Under the pieces are notes generated by a model that ran no database searches, had not been told where the DNA came from, and saw nothing but the letters and a program-made list of their open reading frames with translations. Shown in pieces: positions 1-6,406 of a stretch of DNA of 21,568 nt. Position numbers and translations under genes: made by a program. The stretch lies in the IMG/VR virus record IMGVR_UViG_3300027906_000178, positions 1 through 21,568 of that record; one strand, 5' to 3'. Positions within the stretch are counted from its first letter, which is position 1. Every line of letters starts with the position of its first letter. This stretch comes from a virus.

Positions 1-198
1 ACCCCTCGGCCATTTAATACGAAATTCTGTATTCATAACAACGTCATTTTCCATCATTGTTTGTTGAGTCTCTATTTGATTTAAACGCTCAACAATACCA
101 AAATACGCCCAAGTAGCAATTGAAGCACCAGCTATCATTGAAAGTATATTTCTAAGCGGTAACGCTACTTCGGTATTTTCATTCACTTTAGTCGCCAT
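1..198 (-). CDS. Small single-span membrane protein, 3' end beyond window
   Basis: The reading frame opens with MATKVNENTEVALPLRN at position 198 and is still open at base 1, giving 66 residues. AAGGA lies 8 bases before the ATG, and a perfect T4-type late octamer lies about 20 bases upstream. Residues 16-35 (ILSMIAGASIATWAYFGIV) form one likely membrane span. A polar, probably helical stretch rich in Gln, Glu and Met follows (RLNQIETQQTMMEND), then an EFRIKWPRG segment that runs off the edge. I recall similar short proteins in marine T4-like phages but know no function. It lies downstream of spanins and a lipase, so a lysis or holin-like role is possible, but nothing in the sequence proves it. 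Confidence 0.75.
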   Translation of the reverse strand, partial: MATKVNENTEVALPLRNILSMIAGASIATWAYFGIVERLNQIETQQTMMENDVVMNTEFRIKWPRG

Positions 199-217
199 AA
201 TCTTATCCTTCCTATAC

Positions 218-225
218 TATTTATA
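218..225 (-). promoter_or_regulatory. T4-type late promoter octamer TATAAATA
   Basis: On the minus strand the sequence reads TATAAATA, identical to the T4 late promoter -10 consensus. It sits 20 bases upstream of the ATG at 198 and in the 65-base gap after the 264-548 gene. The position fits a start of late transcription just ahead of the last, partial gene. Octamers of this kind also arise by chance in AT-rich DNA, so position carries most of the weight. Confidence 0.55.
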
Positions 226-263
226 TCGAGTCAAAGTTTTGACAACAAGAATAATTTGACACA

Positions 264-548
264 CTATTTTGTCAGTTTTTCTACTTCTTGCAATCTTCGT
301 TCCAACTCGTCAATTTTCTTAGTCACATATGGATATTTTTTTCTCCATGCGTCCTCTGGTTGTTGTAACCAAGTCCACCCCCACCGTTCAACGAGGTAAT
401 CTAAAATCATATCAAATTTTGCATAACACCAAAGGCCTGCTCGTGTACCTTGAAAATACGCAAGAAAAGCTGCACCAAATAATGAACCAACAATACCAGT
501 ATAAATCCATAATCTATCGGTTGCCATTCTTTCTAACATCTCTAACAT
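264..548 (-). CDS. Small membrane protein with C-terminal helix
   Basis: This 94-residue protein starts MLEMLERMATDRLW. The ATG overlaps the stop of the lipase gene as TAATG, which suggests translational coupling. Residues 13-32 (LWIYTGIVGSLFGAAFLAYF) form one membrane span. The middle is rich in aromatic residues (ERWGWTWLQQPEDAW), and residues 75-94 (KKIDELERRLQEVEKLTK) should form a charged amphipathic helix or coiled coil. Internal Met4 or Met8 could be the true start. I do not recognise a family with certainty. One span plus a charged tail, directly after spanins and a lipase, makes it a candidate holin or lysis regulator, but this rests on context only. Confidence 0.75.
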   Translation of the reverse strand: MLEMLERMATDRLWIYTGIVGSLFGAAFLAYFQGTRAGLWCYAKFDMILDYLVERWGWTWLQQPEDAWRKKYPYVTKKIDELERRLQEVEKLTK

Positions 549-1291
549 TATACGTCATATCCTTTTACTCTTTTAGTATATGAGGTAATATTATGGTCAT
601 AAATTCCATCAAAGAATTGTTTTTTTGACCATGCTTTAAATCTACCACGCATACCATCAATAAATCTTCTCCACATACTCATTTTACATATTTTACCAGT
701 GTAACTAATATATACACTCTTCCCATGATGTCTGTACCCCATAATCCAGAAAGGTACTTTACATACTACATCATTGTTGTTCTGGAAACGATAGTGTGGA
801 ATTTGTAAACTTTTTACCCATCTTTTATCACCAACTCTTGGTGAACCGTAGGTATATAAACATTGAACTTCTATTTTTTGTTCTTGTAATCTCTTCGCAC
901 AAATAGTAGCCATTGCACCCCCTAGTGAATGACCAGTTATATAAATTTTATGGTCTTTAAGTTCATTAACTTTTTCTAATATTAAATCCCATATTTTGTT
1001 TATCTCGCCTTGAAATCCACCATGAACATCACCTTTATTATTCAATCCTTGTCTTTGGACTGCATTTAAATCTGCCTTTATATCTGACACTTCTTTTGGT
1101 TCTGTTCCTCTAAAACAAATAACTGCATCAGTGTCATTCCAAACAACATAACATTGAGCTCCCTTTTTATTGCAGAATTTGGTATCATAGAAACCATGTT
1201 TTCTAAATTTCTTATTGACTTCAGATGGTTCTCCGTATGCAAGACCAGATAAAATCGCCATTATATAAGGTTTATTTTGTATTTCCTTCAT
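548..1291 (-). CDS. Class 3 (alpha/beta hydrolase) lipase
   Basis: This 247-residue enzyme has the full set of fungal-type class 3 lipase signatures: FRGTE at 60-64, HGGF at 90-93, the nucleophile elbow GHSLGGA at 120-126 (Ser122), TYGSPRVGD at 147-155, the acid segment NNNDVV at 171-176 (Asp174), YRHHG at 186-190, and a late DHNITSY (His233) equivalent to the catalytic His segment of Rhizomucor lipase. The Ser-Asp-His triad therefore looks complete. The family hydrolyses ester bonds of glycerolipids. There is no obvious signal peptide, so it would act from the cytoplasm or after membrane failure. Its start lies inside the o-spanin gene (20-base overlap), preceded by GGAAAGAAG, and its stop overlaps the next start. 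I infer a role in breaking host lipids at lysis. A virion role or lipid scavenging is also possible. Confidence 0.85.
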   Translation of the reverse strand: MKEIQNKPYIMAILSGLAYGEPSEVNKKFRKHGFYDTKFCNKKGAQCYVVWNDTDAVICFRGTEPKEVSDIKADLNAVQRQGLNNKGDVHGGFQGEINKIWDLILEKVNELKDHKIYITGHSLGGAMATICAKRLQEQKIEVQCLYTYGSPRVGDKRWVKSLQIPHYRFQNNNDVVCKVPFWIMGYRHHGKSVYISYTGKICKMSMWRRFIDGMRGRFKAWSKKQFFDGIYDHNITSYTKRVKGYDV

Positions 1292-1676
1292 CTTCTTTCC
1301 TTTCGGTAGGTTTTACAGCCTCTTCATAGTAAAGAATAATTTGTTTCTGTTGTTCTATGTATCTTCTCAGTTCTGCAAAGTTCTTTCCAAGGTTTTCATA
1401 ATCCTTTACTGATATTGCAATATAAGAATCTGCACCATTTTTTTCTTCAAATTCTTTTTTAAAGTCTTCAAAGTTTTCCTCTGGTGATACAACATAAATC
1501 TTAATCTCATTCATCTGTACTGATTTTGGGTGAGGAACAGTTGGTATCTGTCTCTCTATGAGTTTTGTTACTGTAACAATTTCTTTTTCTGGTTTATAGA
1601 AACTAGAGCAACCACTAATCAGTAGTGTTGTCACTAGTAACAGACTCAAGGTCACCCCATAGTTTATCTGTCGCAT
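1272..1676 (-). CDS. o-spanin (Rz1-like outer-membrane lipoprotein)
   Basis: From the ATG at 1676 this encodes 134 residues. I chose this start over the TTG at 1694 because AAAAGGA sits 7 bases before it. The N-terminus is a lipoprotein signal: basic MRQ, a hydrophobic stretch, then the lipobox LISGC, with Cys23 as the lipidated residue. The mature part holds a proline-containing segment (RQIPTVPHPK) and a long charged helical region. The 5' end overlaps the i-spanin frame by 62 bases in another frame, the classic Rz/Rz1 arrangement. O-spanins join i-spanins across the periplasm and fuse the inner and outer membranes in the last step of lysis of Gram-negative hosts. At about 112 mature residues it is longer than lambda Rz1. 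Confidence 0.8.
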   Translation of the reverse strand: MRQINYGVTLSLLLVTTLLISGCSSFYKPEKEIVTVTKLIERQIPTVPHPKSVQMNEIKIYVVSPEENFEDFKKEFEEKNGADSYIAISVKDYENLGKNFAELRRYIEQQKQIILYYEEAVKPTERKEDEGNTK

Positions 1677-2004
1677 TTTGCATCCTTTTCTCAATCAACC
1701 CAGGCTTCTTATTTGCAAGGTGGGTCAAGTCGTGTTTATTTAATGTCTCACGCAACTGGTCACCATACTCTTCTGACTTTCTCAAGTCTTTGTTTAGTTG
1801 GTCAGTAAGTGCGTTTAACCTTGTACTGTTTTCTGTCATCTTCGTGATGGTTGCTTGGTTCTCCTCATTCGCAACTTCTAGTTTTGCGTTGTTCTCACGC
1901 AATTGTGCTATCGTTGCTTGTGTGGTATCGTAGTAGTACTTGGCGGCATAAGCTGCACCGCCAAGTAACGCAATCACGAATATCATAGCATATAATCTTA
2001 TCAT
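1615..2004 (-). CDS. i-spanin (Rz-like inner-membrane protein)
   Basis: This 129-residue protein has one N-terminal membrane span (residues 4-21, LYAMIFVIALLGGAAYAA) followed by a long periplasmic, Gln/Asn/Glu-rich coiled coil (about 28-90, with TIAQLRENNAKLEVANEEN and ALTDQLNKDLRKSEEYGDQL). That is the standard layout of an i-spanin. The last 62 bases are shared with the start of the lipoprotein o-spanin gene in another frame, which supports the pairing. The ATG directly abuts the stop of the 44-residue membrane protein upstream (TAAATG), and AAGGAAA lies before it. It should form the inner half of the spanin complex that completes lysis. I see no sequence similarity strong enough to name a specific Rz family. 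Confidence 0.8.
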   Translation of the reverse strand: MIRLYAMIFVIALLGGAAYAAKYYYDTTQATIAQLRENNAKLEVANEENQATITKMTENSTRLNALTDQLNKDLRKSEEYGDQLRETLNKHDLTHLANKKPGLIEKRMQNATDKLWGDLESVTSDNTTD

Positions 2005-2139
2005 TTATGATAGTTTCCTTTTTAACCATAGAACTAGAGCATAGACTGTAAGAAAATATACAGTTGCAACTCCAACATCTATTAAATGCTCACGCATATG
2101 ATAGATGAATTCTATGCCTGCTTGAACGTCACCTTCCAT
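2005..2139 (-). CDS. Tiny single-span membrane protein (44 aa)
   Basis: This 44-residue frame starts MEGDVQAGIEFIYHMREH and ends LWLKRKLS. Residues 19-38 (LIDVGVATVYFLTVYALVLW) form one membrane span, with an acidic N-terminus and a basic C-terminus, so by the positive-inside rule the C-terminus should face the cytoplasm. Its ATG overlaps the stop of the 53-residue gene as TAATG, and its stop abuts the i-spanin ATG, so it sits exactly in the coding chain. The placement directly ahead of the spanins makes it a candidate holin, antiholin or pinholin-like protein. There is no family match I can name. Confidence 0.7.
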   Translation of the reverse strand: MEGDVQAGIEFIYHMREHLIDVGVATVYFLTVYALVLWLKRKLS

Positions 2140-2300
2140 TATTCGGACTTCCAAATTGTCCAAAGACCCCAAGCAATTGCAAGACCAGCTGCAATTTTAG
2201 CTAGAGGTGCCATGAATAGAATCATAAGTCCAAGACCAATGCATACTGCACCATCCCAAGACGTTCTTTCACCTACTCTGTTTTTAATCCAATTAATCAT
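2139..2300 (-). CDS. Tiny membrane protein (53 aa), holin candidate
   Basis: This 53-residue frame starts MINWIKNRVGERTSWDG and ends GLWTIWKSE. A very good ribosome site (AAGGAGA, 6 bases before the ATG) supports it. Residues 17-33 (GAVCIGLGLMILFMAP) and 35-50 (KIAAGLAIAWGLWTIW) can form two short membrane spans separated by a proline and a lysine, a hairpin shape seen in small holins. I recall comparable short proteins in marine T4-like phages, without a proven function. It is followed with a one-base overlap by another tiny membrane protein, then by the spanin pair. I infer that it takes part in membrane permeabilisation at lysis. Confidence 0.75.
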   Translation of the reverse strand: MINWIKNRVGERTSWDGAVCIGLGLMILFMAPLAKIAAGLAIAWGLWTIWKSE

Positions 2301-2321
2301 TTGTTTTCTCCTTAATTTAGA

Positions 2322-3335
2322 TTATGCATAATTTATAACTTTACTAGTTGTTTTAAAATCTTTCTTTCGCATTATTGTTTTGTTTGTTACTTCAAAACTA
2401 TCATCACCTTTTGTTTTAATAACAACTGGTAAATTCAAATTCGTTGACATATCTTTAAGAACCGCTTCAACATCTGGATTATTTCTAATATTCTTACCTT
2501 TATTTCTTTGTATCTTTTTAAAGAACTTCTGTAGTTCTGATACTTTAATTGCTGGACTATTTCGTGGGTCATTTAACCTATCTACGAAATGTCTAGTAAA
2601 CTCTACATCAATACCATACTTTGCAAGTATTCTATCTGCGAATTTTTCTAAATCGTTTACATCTTTCTGGGTAAAGTCTTCACTTACATAATCTCTATTG
2701 ATAATCAGCATCAATTTTTCTGCAAGTAAATTTCCTACAATATAGTCTGCAAGATAATGAAACCCTGCTTTTACTCTACCCAATCCACCTTCTTTTGCGG
2801 CTCTTATTAGTTGTTCTTTATGTGTTGGGTGTCTTTGCGAAGCGTATAGTGCTACTATCATCGCTTGACACGCATGACCACTTGGATAACTTCTAGTCTT
2901 ATTCGTTTTACTGTTCATAGGACGAATAGACTTGTCTACTTCAAATGGTCTGTCTATATTAAATCTCTTTTTAAATTTTCCTATAATACTAGAAGAAGCG
3001 TTCACTAACGCTTTATGTTCGTCATAATCAAACTCTAAATCATTCTCTCTACAATATTGTTCTACTGCATAAAATGAGTGTTCATCATGATTACGAATTG
3101 ACTCTTCATCCTCTGGAGTTCTTTTCGCAATAATGGGTTTGATTTTATCTGCTTCCTTTTGCATATCTTTTGGGGGGAGAGGAAGTTTGATACGCTTATG
3201 TGCGTTCATAGGAAAAAAGTTATATTCTTTTTTCTCTTCTACTTTCTTTGTTTTCTTAACAAGACGTTTAACCTTTGCGTTTAGTTTTGCAACTGGTTTA
3301 AAACTTGTATAATTTGTATATGTTACTAAACTCAT
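2322..3335 (-). CDS. PAP2-superfamily phosphatase with added C-terminal domain
   Basis: This 337-residue protein carries the three PAP2 active-site motifs in order and with the right spacing: K-x6-RP at 122-130 (Lys122, Arg129), PSGH at 151-154 (His154), and R-x5-H-x3-D at 187-197 (Arg187, His193, Asp197). PAP2 enzymes remove phosphate from lipid phosphates or other phosphoesters through a phospho-histidine. No membrane spans or signal peptide are visible, so it resembles soluble acid phosphatases more than integral lipid phosphatases. The N-terminal 70 residues are basic and low in complexity. After about residue 240 there is a separate domain (FTRHFVDRLNDPRNSPAIKV, then DKSIMRKKDFKT-like endings at 318-328) that I recall as a recurring module in marine T4-like phages. 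It precedes the tiny membrane proteins and spanins. Confidence 0.8.
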   Translation of the reverse strand: MSLVTYTNYTSFKPVAKLNAKVKRLVKKTKKVEEKKEYNFFPMNAHKRIKLPLPPKDMQKEADKIKPIIAKRTPEDEESIRNHDEHSFYAVEQYCRENDLEFDYDEHKALVNASSSIIGKFKKRFNIDRPFEVDKSIRPMNSKTNKTRSYPSGHACQAMIVALYASQRHPTHKEQLIRAAKEGGLGRVKAGFHYLADYIVGNLLAEKLMLIINRDYVSEDFTQKDVNDLEKFADRILAKYGIDVEFTRHFVDRLNDPRNSPAIKVSELQKFFKKIQRNKGKNIRNNPDVEAVLKDMSTNLNLPVVIKTKGDDSFEVTNKTIMRKKDFKTTSKVINYA

Positions 3336-3343
3336 TGTATCCC

Positions 3344-3568
3344 CTAGTGGTCATAAAGACCAACTGTATCCTTATTTATGTATACTGGTTTACAATAAGC
3401 GGTTGCTCTATGTTCTGGGGGAATGAGAGAAGAATATCCGTAGTTACCATATCTTTTCACGACTTGACTTGCATACCAGTTGCATACAGTAATGTCACGA
3501 AAATACATAGGTTGACCACCTTGTTTTGCGTCACCTAAAAGAAACACCAAGAGAAATGCGTGTATCAT
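3344..3568 (-). CDS. Small conserved protein, possibly exported
   Basis: This 74-residue frame begins MIHAFLLVFLLGDAKQG, a short hydrophobic segment that could be a signal sequence, although its charge is weak. The remainder carries two cysteines (Cys29 and Cys59) that could pair outside the cytoplasm, and a motif CNWYA...TAYCKPVYI that I recall from small proteins of marine T4-like phages. Its stop lies 9 bases before the start of the PAP2 gene, and it starts 4 bases after the upstream stop. The function is unknown. The frame fits the gene chain exactly, which supports it as a real gene. Confidence 0.65.
   Translation of the reverse strand: MIHAFLLVFLLGDAKQGGQPMYFRDITVCNWYASQVVKRYGNYGYSSLIPPEHRATAYCKPVYINKDTVGLYDH
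3373..3380 (-). promoter_or_regulatory. Late-type promoter octamer CATAAATA
   Basis: The minus strand reads CATAAATA, matching the NATAAATA late octamer of T4-like phages. It lies within the last codons of the 3344-3568 gene and 38 bases ahead of the PAP2 start, so it would start transcription into the PAP2-spanin-lipase block. Chance occurrence cannot be excluded in DNA this AT-rich. Confidence 0.4.
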
Positions 3569-3571
3569 GCA

Positions 3572-4078
3572 TTACTTAAAGACAACCCCAACAAGTTTCA
3601 TGAATTGTGCTTTACCACCCTTGTTGATAATATCTTCCATCTTCTTTTTAGTATCTGGTCTTACCTTTTCAAGAGCTTGAGTTAGTGCAGATGCAGTAAA
3701 CAAATCAACTCGCACACTTCCATCTTTTAATTTAATCTTATTGTTTTGTTTGTCTTTAACAATCTTTTTAAGAACATCTACGTTTGCTTCGTTTAGATAC
3801 TCTTCACCAAAGTCATCTATATTTTCTTTTACAGATTTTCTAAATGCCTGTTCTCTTTTTGCTCTTAACTCACTCATTCTTCTAACAAATGCACGAGCCT
3901 CTTTAGTACGACCATCATATGGATTTTTCTGTATTTCTTTTTGTTTCTTTTTACTTACTGCATTGGGTGCCATATCAACTCCACCAGCAGAGACAGAATT
4001 TGTTGGTGCATCTTCGTTTTTGATTCCCAACATCTCATCTTCGTAAAACTTTTTCATTATGTCACTAAATTTTGTCAT
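3572..4078 (-). CDS. Hypothetical phage protein with conserved C-terminal module
   Basis: This 168-residue, lysine-rich and soluble protein starts MTKFSDIMKKFYEDEM. The middle (45-90) is a very basic helical region with NPYDGRTKEARAFVRRMSEL. The C-terminal 70 residues (LNEANVDVLKKIVKDKQ, then RVDLFTASALTQALEKV, ending GGKAQFMKLVGVVFK) look like a compact helical module that I recall from several proteins of marine T4-like phages, apparently linked to virion functions. Its ATG overlaps the stop of the gene before it (ATGA). I cannot assign a function; structural or assembly roles are plausible from context. Confidence 0.7.
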   Translation of the reverse strand: MTKFSDIMKKFYEDEMLGIKNEDAPTNSVSAGGVDMAPNAVSKKKQKEIQKNPYDGRTKEARAFVRRMSELRAKREQAFRKSVKENIDDFGEEYLNEANVDVLKKIVKDKQNNKIKLKDGSVRVDLFTASALTQALEKVRPDTKKKMEDIINKGGKAQFMKLVGVVFK

Positions 4079-4710
4079 AGTTCCAAATCCCCTATTCCAA
4101 CTTCTTTTATATCCTCTGCACTAACAAAGATTTTTGATTGTGTTGGTATATGTATAACTGGGAATATTTCTACTCCCAAAACTGTGTCCGTAGGTGCAAC
4201 TGGTTCAAACACTTGAACCTCATCACCTTCTAGTGCATCTGGACTTTCAGCATCTTCTGCATCAAATGTAATATCATTTACAAGTTTATATAAACCTTTT
4301 GGTAATTGACCGTTATCTAATGTAACTTCTTCTGATATTGTATTATCTAGTTCAATATTGTTCTCTTTTAGATACTTCATAAACTCTTGTTCCCACATCT
4401 TTGGGTCAACATCTTCTTTGAATGTATCTTTCAATAAAAATAATGCAGCTGCATAACTACCTAGTTTTGTTCTAAGACCAGGCACCTTTGCAAATATCTT
4501 TTTAATATTAAAAACTAATTTATGGAGAACTGTATACGAATTCTTTTCTTTAATTGTATTAAGAATGGTAGGTTTATTAGTGCCTGGAATTAGAATACGA
4601 TTACCAGACTTGTCAATAACTCCAAGTTTGTATGCTTCTTGTTTCTCAAAAGGTGTAACCAATATCTTGATAAACCTATAAGTAACAAATAAATCAATCG
4701 CTCTTCCCAT
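4075..4710 (-). CDS. Conserved T4-like phage protein, probably virion-associated
   Basis: This 211-residue protein starts MGRAIDLFVTYRFIKILVTP. That N-terminus, with AYKLGVIDKSGNRI at 26-39 and the helix LGSYAAALFLLKD at 83-95, is a pattern I recall in an uncharacterised family found across marine T4-like phages, including vibriophages and cyanophages. The second half is acidic (about 115-175) and ends in a beta-rich stretch (VLGVEIFPVIHIPT). No catalytic motif is visible. It is joined to its neighbours by one-base and four-base overlaps. An assembly or structural role is likely from the company it keeps, but this is inference. Confidence 0.75.
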   Translation of the reverse strand: MGRAIDLFVTYRFIKILVTPFEKQEAYKLGVIDKSGNRILIPGTNKPTILNTIKEKNSYTVLHKLVFNIKKIFAKVPGLRTKLGSYAAALFLLKDTFKEDVDPKMWEQEFMKYLKENNIELDNTISEEVTLDNGQLPKGLYKLVNDITFDAEDAESPDALEGDEVQVFEPVAPTDTVLGVEIFPVIHIPTQSKIFVSAEDIKEVGIGDLEL

Positions 4711-5072
4711 TATAGTTCCCTTAAAACCTTACTAATCTTCTTATCGTCATCTATCTCTTGCAATTCTTGTTCTGGTAACATATTTAAATATACAAGAAAG
4801 GATTTCAATTGTGACCAATGTTCTGGTTCTATCTTAAATAGTAATAAAGTAGAAGCAGCATCAGGCCCGAATACATTATTTAATATAATAATATGATTCA
4901 ATAACAAGCGTTCTTTAATGACACCATCAACTTTATACTTTTTAAGTAATCTCTTGATATACTTAAATCGTTTCATGTCATCATAAAACTCTTTTTCGCC
5001 TTCACATTGTGGATTATCATAATGTTTTAGTGCAAATAATAATACATTATCAGTCGTTATTTTTTCAAACAT
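4710..5072 (-). CDS. Conserved small T4-like phage protein
   Basis: This 120-residue helical protein starts MFEKITTDNVLLFALKHYDN. The core DDMKRFKYIKRLLKKY (31-46) followed by KERLLLNHIIILNNVFGPDAA (53-73) is a signature I recall from an uncharacterised family conserved in cyanophages and other T4-like phages. The C-terminus (LKSFLVYLNMLPEQ) completes that pattern. Start and stop are coupled to both neighbours (TAAATG upstream, TAATG downstream). No enzyme motif or membrane span is present. The strong conservation of such a short protein suggests a structural or assembly job. Confidence 0.75.
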   Translation of the reverse strand: MFEKITTDNVLLFALKHYDNPQCEGEKEFYDDMKRFKYIKRLLKKYKVDGVIKERLLLNHIIILNNVFGPDAASTLLLFKIEPEHWSQLKSFLVYLNMLPEQELQEIDDDKKISKVLREL

Positions 5073-5468
5073 TTAAGAAATTTGTGCAAATACCTTGTGT
5101 GTTCCAGTTGCAAGTTTTTCATATACGAAATTAATACTTCTGCCACTCTCAGTTTCGTTAACTACTTCTTCTGGGGCACTGTCAGTATCTTTTCCATAAA
5201 CTCCACCATGTTTTACTAGAGGTACAGAAATTTCTCCTTGTTCTCCAGTAAATTGAACATCACCAAAATTTATTCCAACTCTCATTAGTTTGTTTCTTAA
5301 TTCATCTACGGCTTTCTCTGGATTTAAATATTCTCTAATTCCTATAGAACCAACAAATGCATTAAGTTTTTCAATAACAGAATCATCAGACAAATCCATC
5401 AAGTTACCGTCTTCATCAACAGCATTTTGATGTTCGTCCAAAGATGTGTATTCTAAAAACGTCTTCAT
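5073..5468 (-). CDS. Conserved small phage protein with CTS-like N-terminus
   Basis: This 131-residue acidic protein starts MKTFLEYTSLDEHQ. The first 12 residues resemble the T4 capsid-targeting leader (MKTYQEFIAE) and end in L-D-E, which fits the L/I-x-E rule of the T4 prohead protease. The rest (LNAFVGSIGIREYLNPEKA, then DELRNKLMRVGINFG) matches my memory of an uncharacterised small protein in marine T4-like phages. The C-terminal part is beta-rich. The ATG overlaps the stop of the 56-residue gene upstream. The function is unknown; capsid localisation is inferred from the leader only. Confidence 0.7.
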   Translation of the reverse strand: MKTFLEYTSLDEHQNAVDEDGNLMDLSDDSVIEKLNAFVGSIGIREYLNPEKAVDELRNKLMRVGINFGDVQFTGEQGEISVPLVKHGGVYGKDTDSAPEEVVNETESGRSINFVYEKLATGTHKVFAQIS

Positions 5469-5635
5469 TCTTTATCTCCATGTTCTTCGTCAAAACCATC
5501 ATCTCCATAGATTTCTTGAAGAGGTTGTTTCTTTGTTTCTTTTTTTACTGGTGCAGATTTTTCCACTGGAGCAACCTCTTTAGGTTGTTTTACCATTGGA
5601 ACACCACCAGCACCATATACAATATTATCACCCAT
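5465..5635 (-). CDS. Short hydrophilic phage protein (56 aa)
   Basis: This 56-residue frame starts MGDNIVYGAGGVPMVKQP and ends DDGFDEEHGDKE. It has a strong ribosome site, AAGGAGAT, 6 bases before the ATG, and its stop overlaps the next ATG by four bases. The middle is a Lys/Pro/Val-rich disordered stretch (about 17-38) and the tail is acidic. The gene exactly fills the gap between the fibre-like protein and the 131-residue protein. The function is unknown. A small virion-associated or chaperone-like peptide is possible. Confidence 0.7.
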   Translation of the reverse strand: MGDNIVYGAGGVPMVKQPKEVAPVEKSAPVKKETKKQPLQEIYGDDGFDEEHGDKE

Positions 5636-5646
5636 GAATTATCTCC

Positions 5647-6393
5647 TTATGATATTGTTACACCATTTGATGATACAACAACCCAATCACTTCCAGTGAA
5701 AGCTAGGGTTGCACTGTCACCAACATCATTCCAAACAATAGAAGTTGAAACTTGAGCTGCAAGTAGATTACCACCAGCCTGTGTCATTGTTGCATTACCA
5801 CCATCTGTTTTCATAACAATAGTTTTCATTTGACCAACAGCACCATCAGCAAGTGTAATAGCATTTGCACCAGTTGTGACCAATAATGTCATTGGGTGAG
5901 TTAATGAAACAGCACCAGCACCAGTAAGAGTTTGTGGTGTAAAGATGTTACCTCTGTGTCCTACAACAGTCCATTCACTGTTTGTAAACACTAACATAAC
6001 TGCATCACCTTCTGCACCAAAGGTTAAAGAATCATAACCATTTCTTGCAGCTGGTGTAAGAGTATAAGTTCTAGCATTTGTTGGTGCAGTTGTCATAACA
6101 ACTATTTTGATTTGACCATTTGTTCCAGCAGCCAAAGCTCCAGTTGCACTACCACTTAAAGATGCACCGTCAAGAGTTGTTATTGAGGTAGTTACATTTA
6201 CTGCTGTACTACCAGTAATGTTTTGTGCAGTACCATCTAATGCAACATAAGTTGGAATGTTATTGAAGATGTTTGCAACACTAATCTTTTTGTTAACTGG
6301 TGTTCCAGATGGGTCATCAATCACATGAATTAAATCTTCTCCAGCGATTGCATTACCTAAATCGGTAAGTGCTGTAATTTTCTTATCAGCCAT
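5647..6393 (-). CDS. Virion fibre-like structural protein with internal duplication
   Basis: This 248-residue protein starts [20 protein letters not shown]; this opening, with [17 protein letters not shown], is typical of phage fibre or appendage proteins that attach by the N-terminus. It is rich in Gly, Ala, Thr, Val and Asn and low in charge. The body contains a duplicated unit of about 95 residues: GQIKIVVM at 93-100 with [12 protein letters not shown] at 134-145, and again GQMKTIVM at 187-194 with [12 protein letters not shown] at 230-241. Such repeats suggest a beta-rich, probably trimeric, surface protein. A good ribosome site (AGGAGAA) precedes the ATG. Whether it is a tail fibre, head fibre or decoration protein cannot be told. 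Confidence 0.75.
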   Translation of the reverse strand: MADKKITALTDLGNAIAGEDLIHVIDDPSGTPVNKKISVANIFNNIPTYVALDGTAQNITGSTAVNVTTSITTLDGASLSGSATGALAAGTNGQIKIVVMTTAPTNARTYTLTPAARNGYDSLTFGAEGDAVMLVFTNSEWTVVGHRGNIFTPQTLTGAGAVSLTHPMTLLVTTGANAITLADGAVGQMKTIVMKTDGGNATMTQAGGNLLAAQVSTSIVWNDVGDSATLAFTGSDWVVVSSNGVTIS

Positions 6394-6406
6394 TTATTTT
6401 CTCCTA

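Noticed and set aside
230-243. Inverted repeat GTCAAA-GT-TTTGAC as a terminator
   Set aside because: The stem is only six base pairs with a two-base loop, is AT-rich, and is not followed by a run of T on the minus strand.
2086-2331. Plus-strand frame of 81 codons
   Set aside because: It is antisense to the two tiny membrane protein genes, which have a strong ribosome site and exact stop/start junctions.
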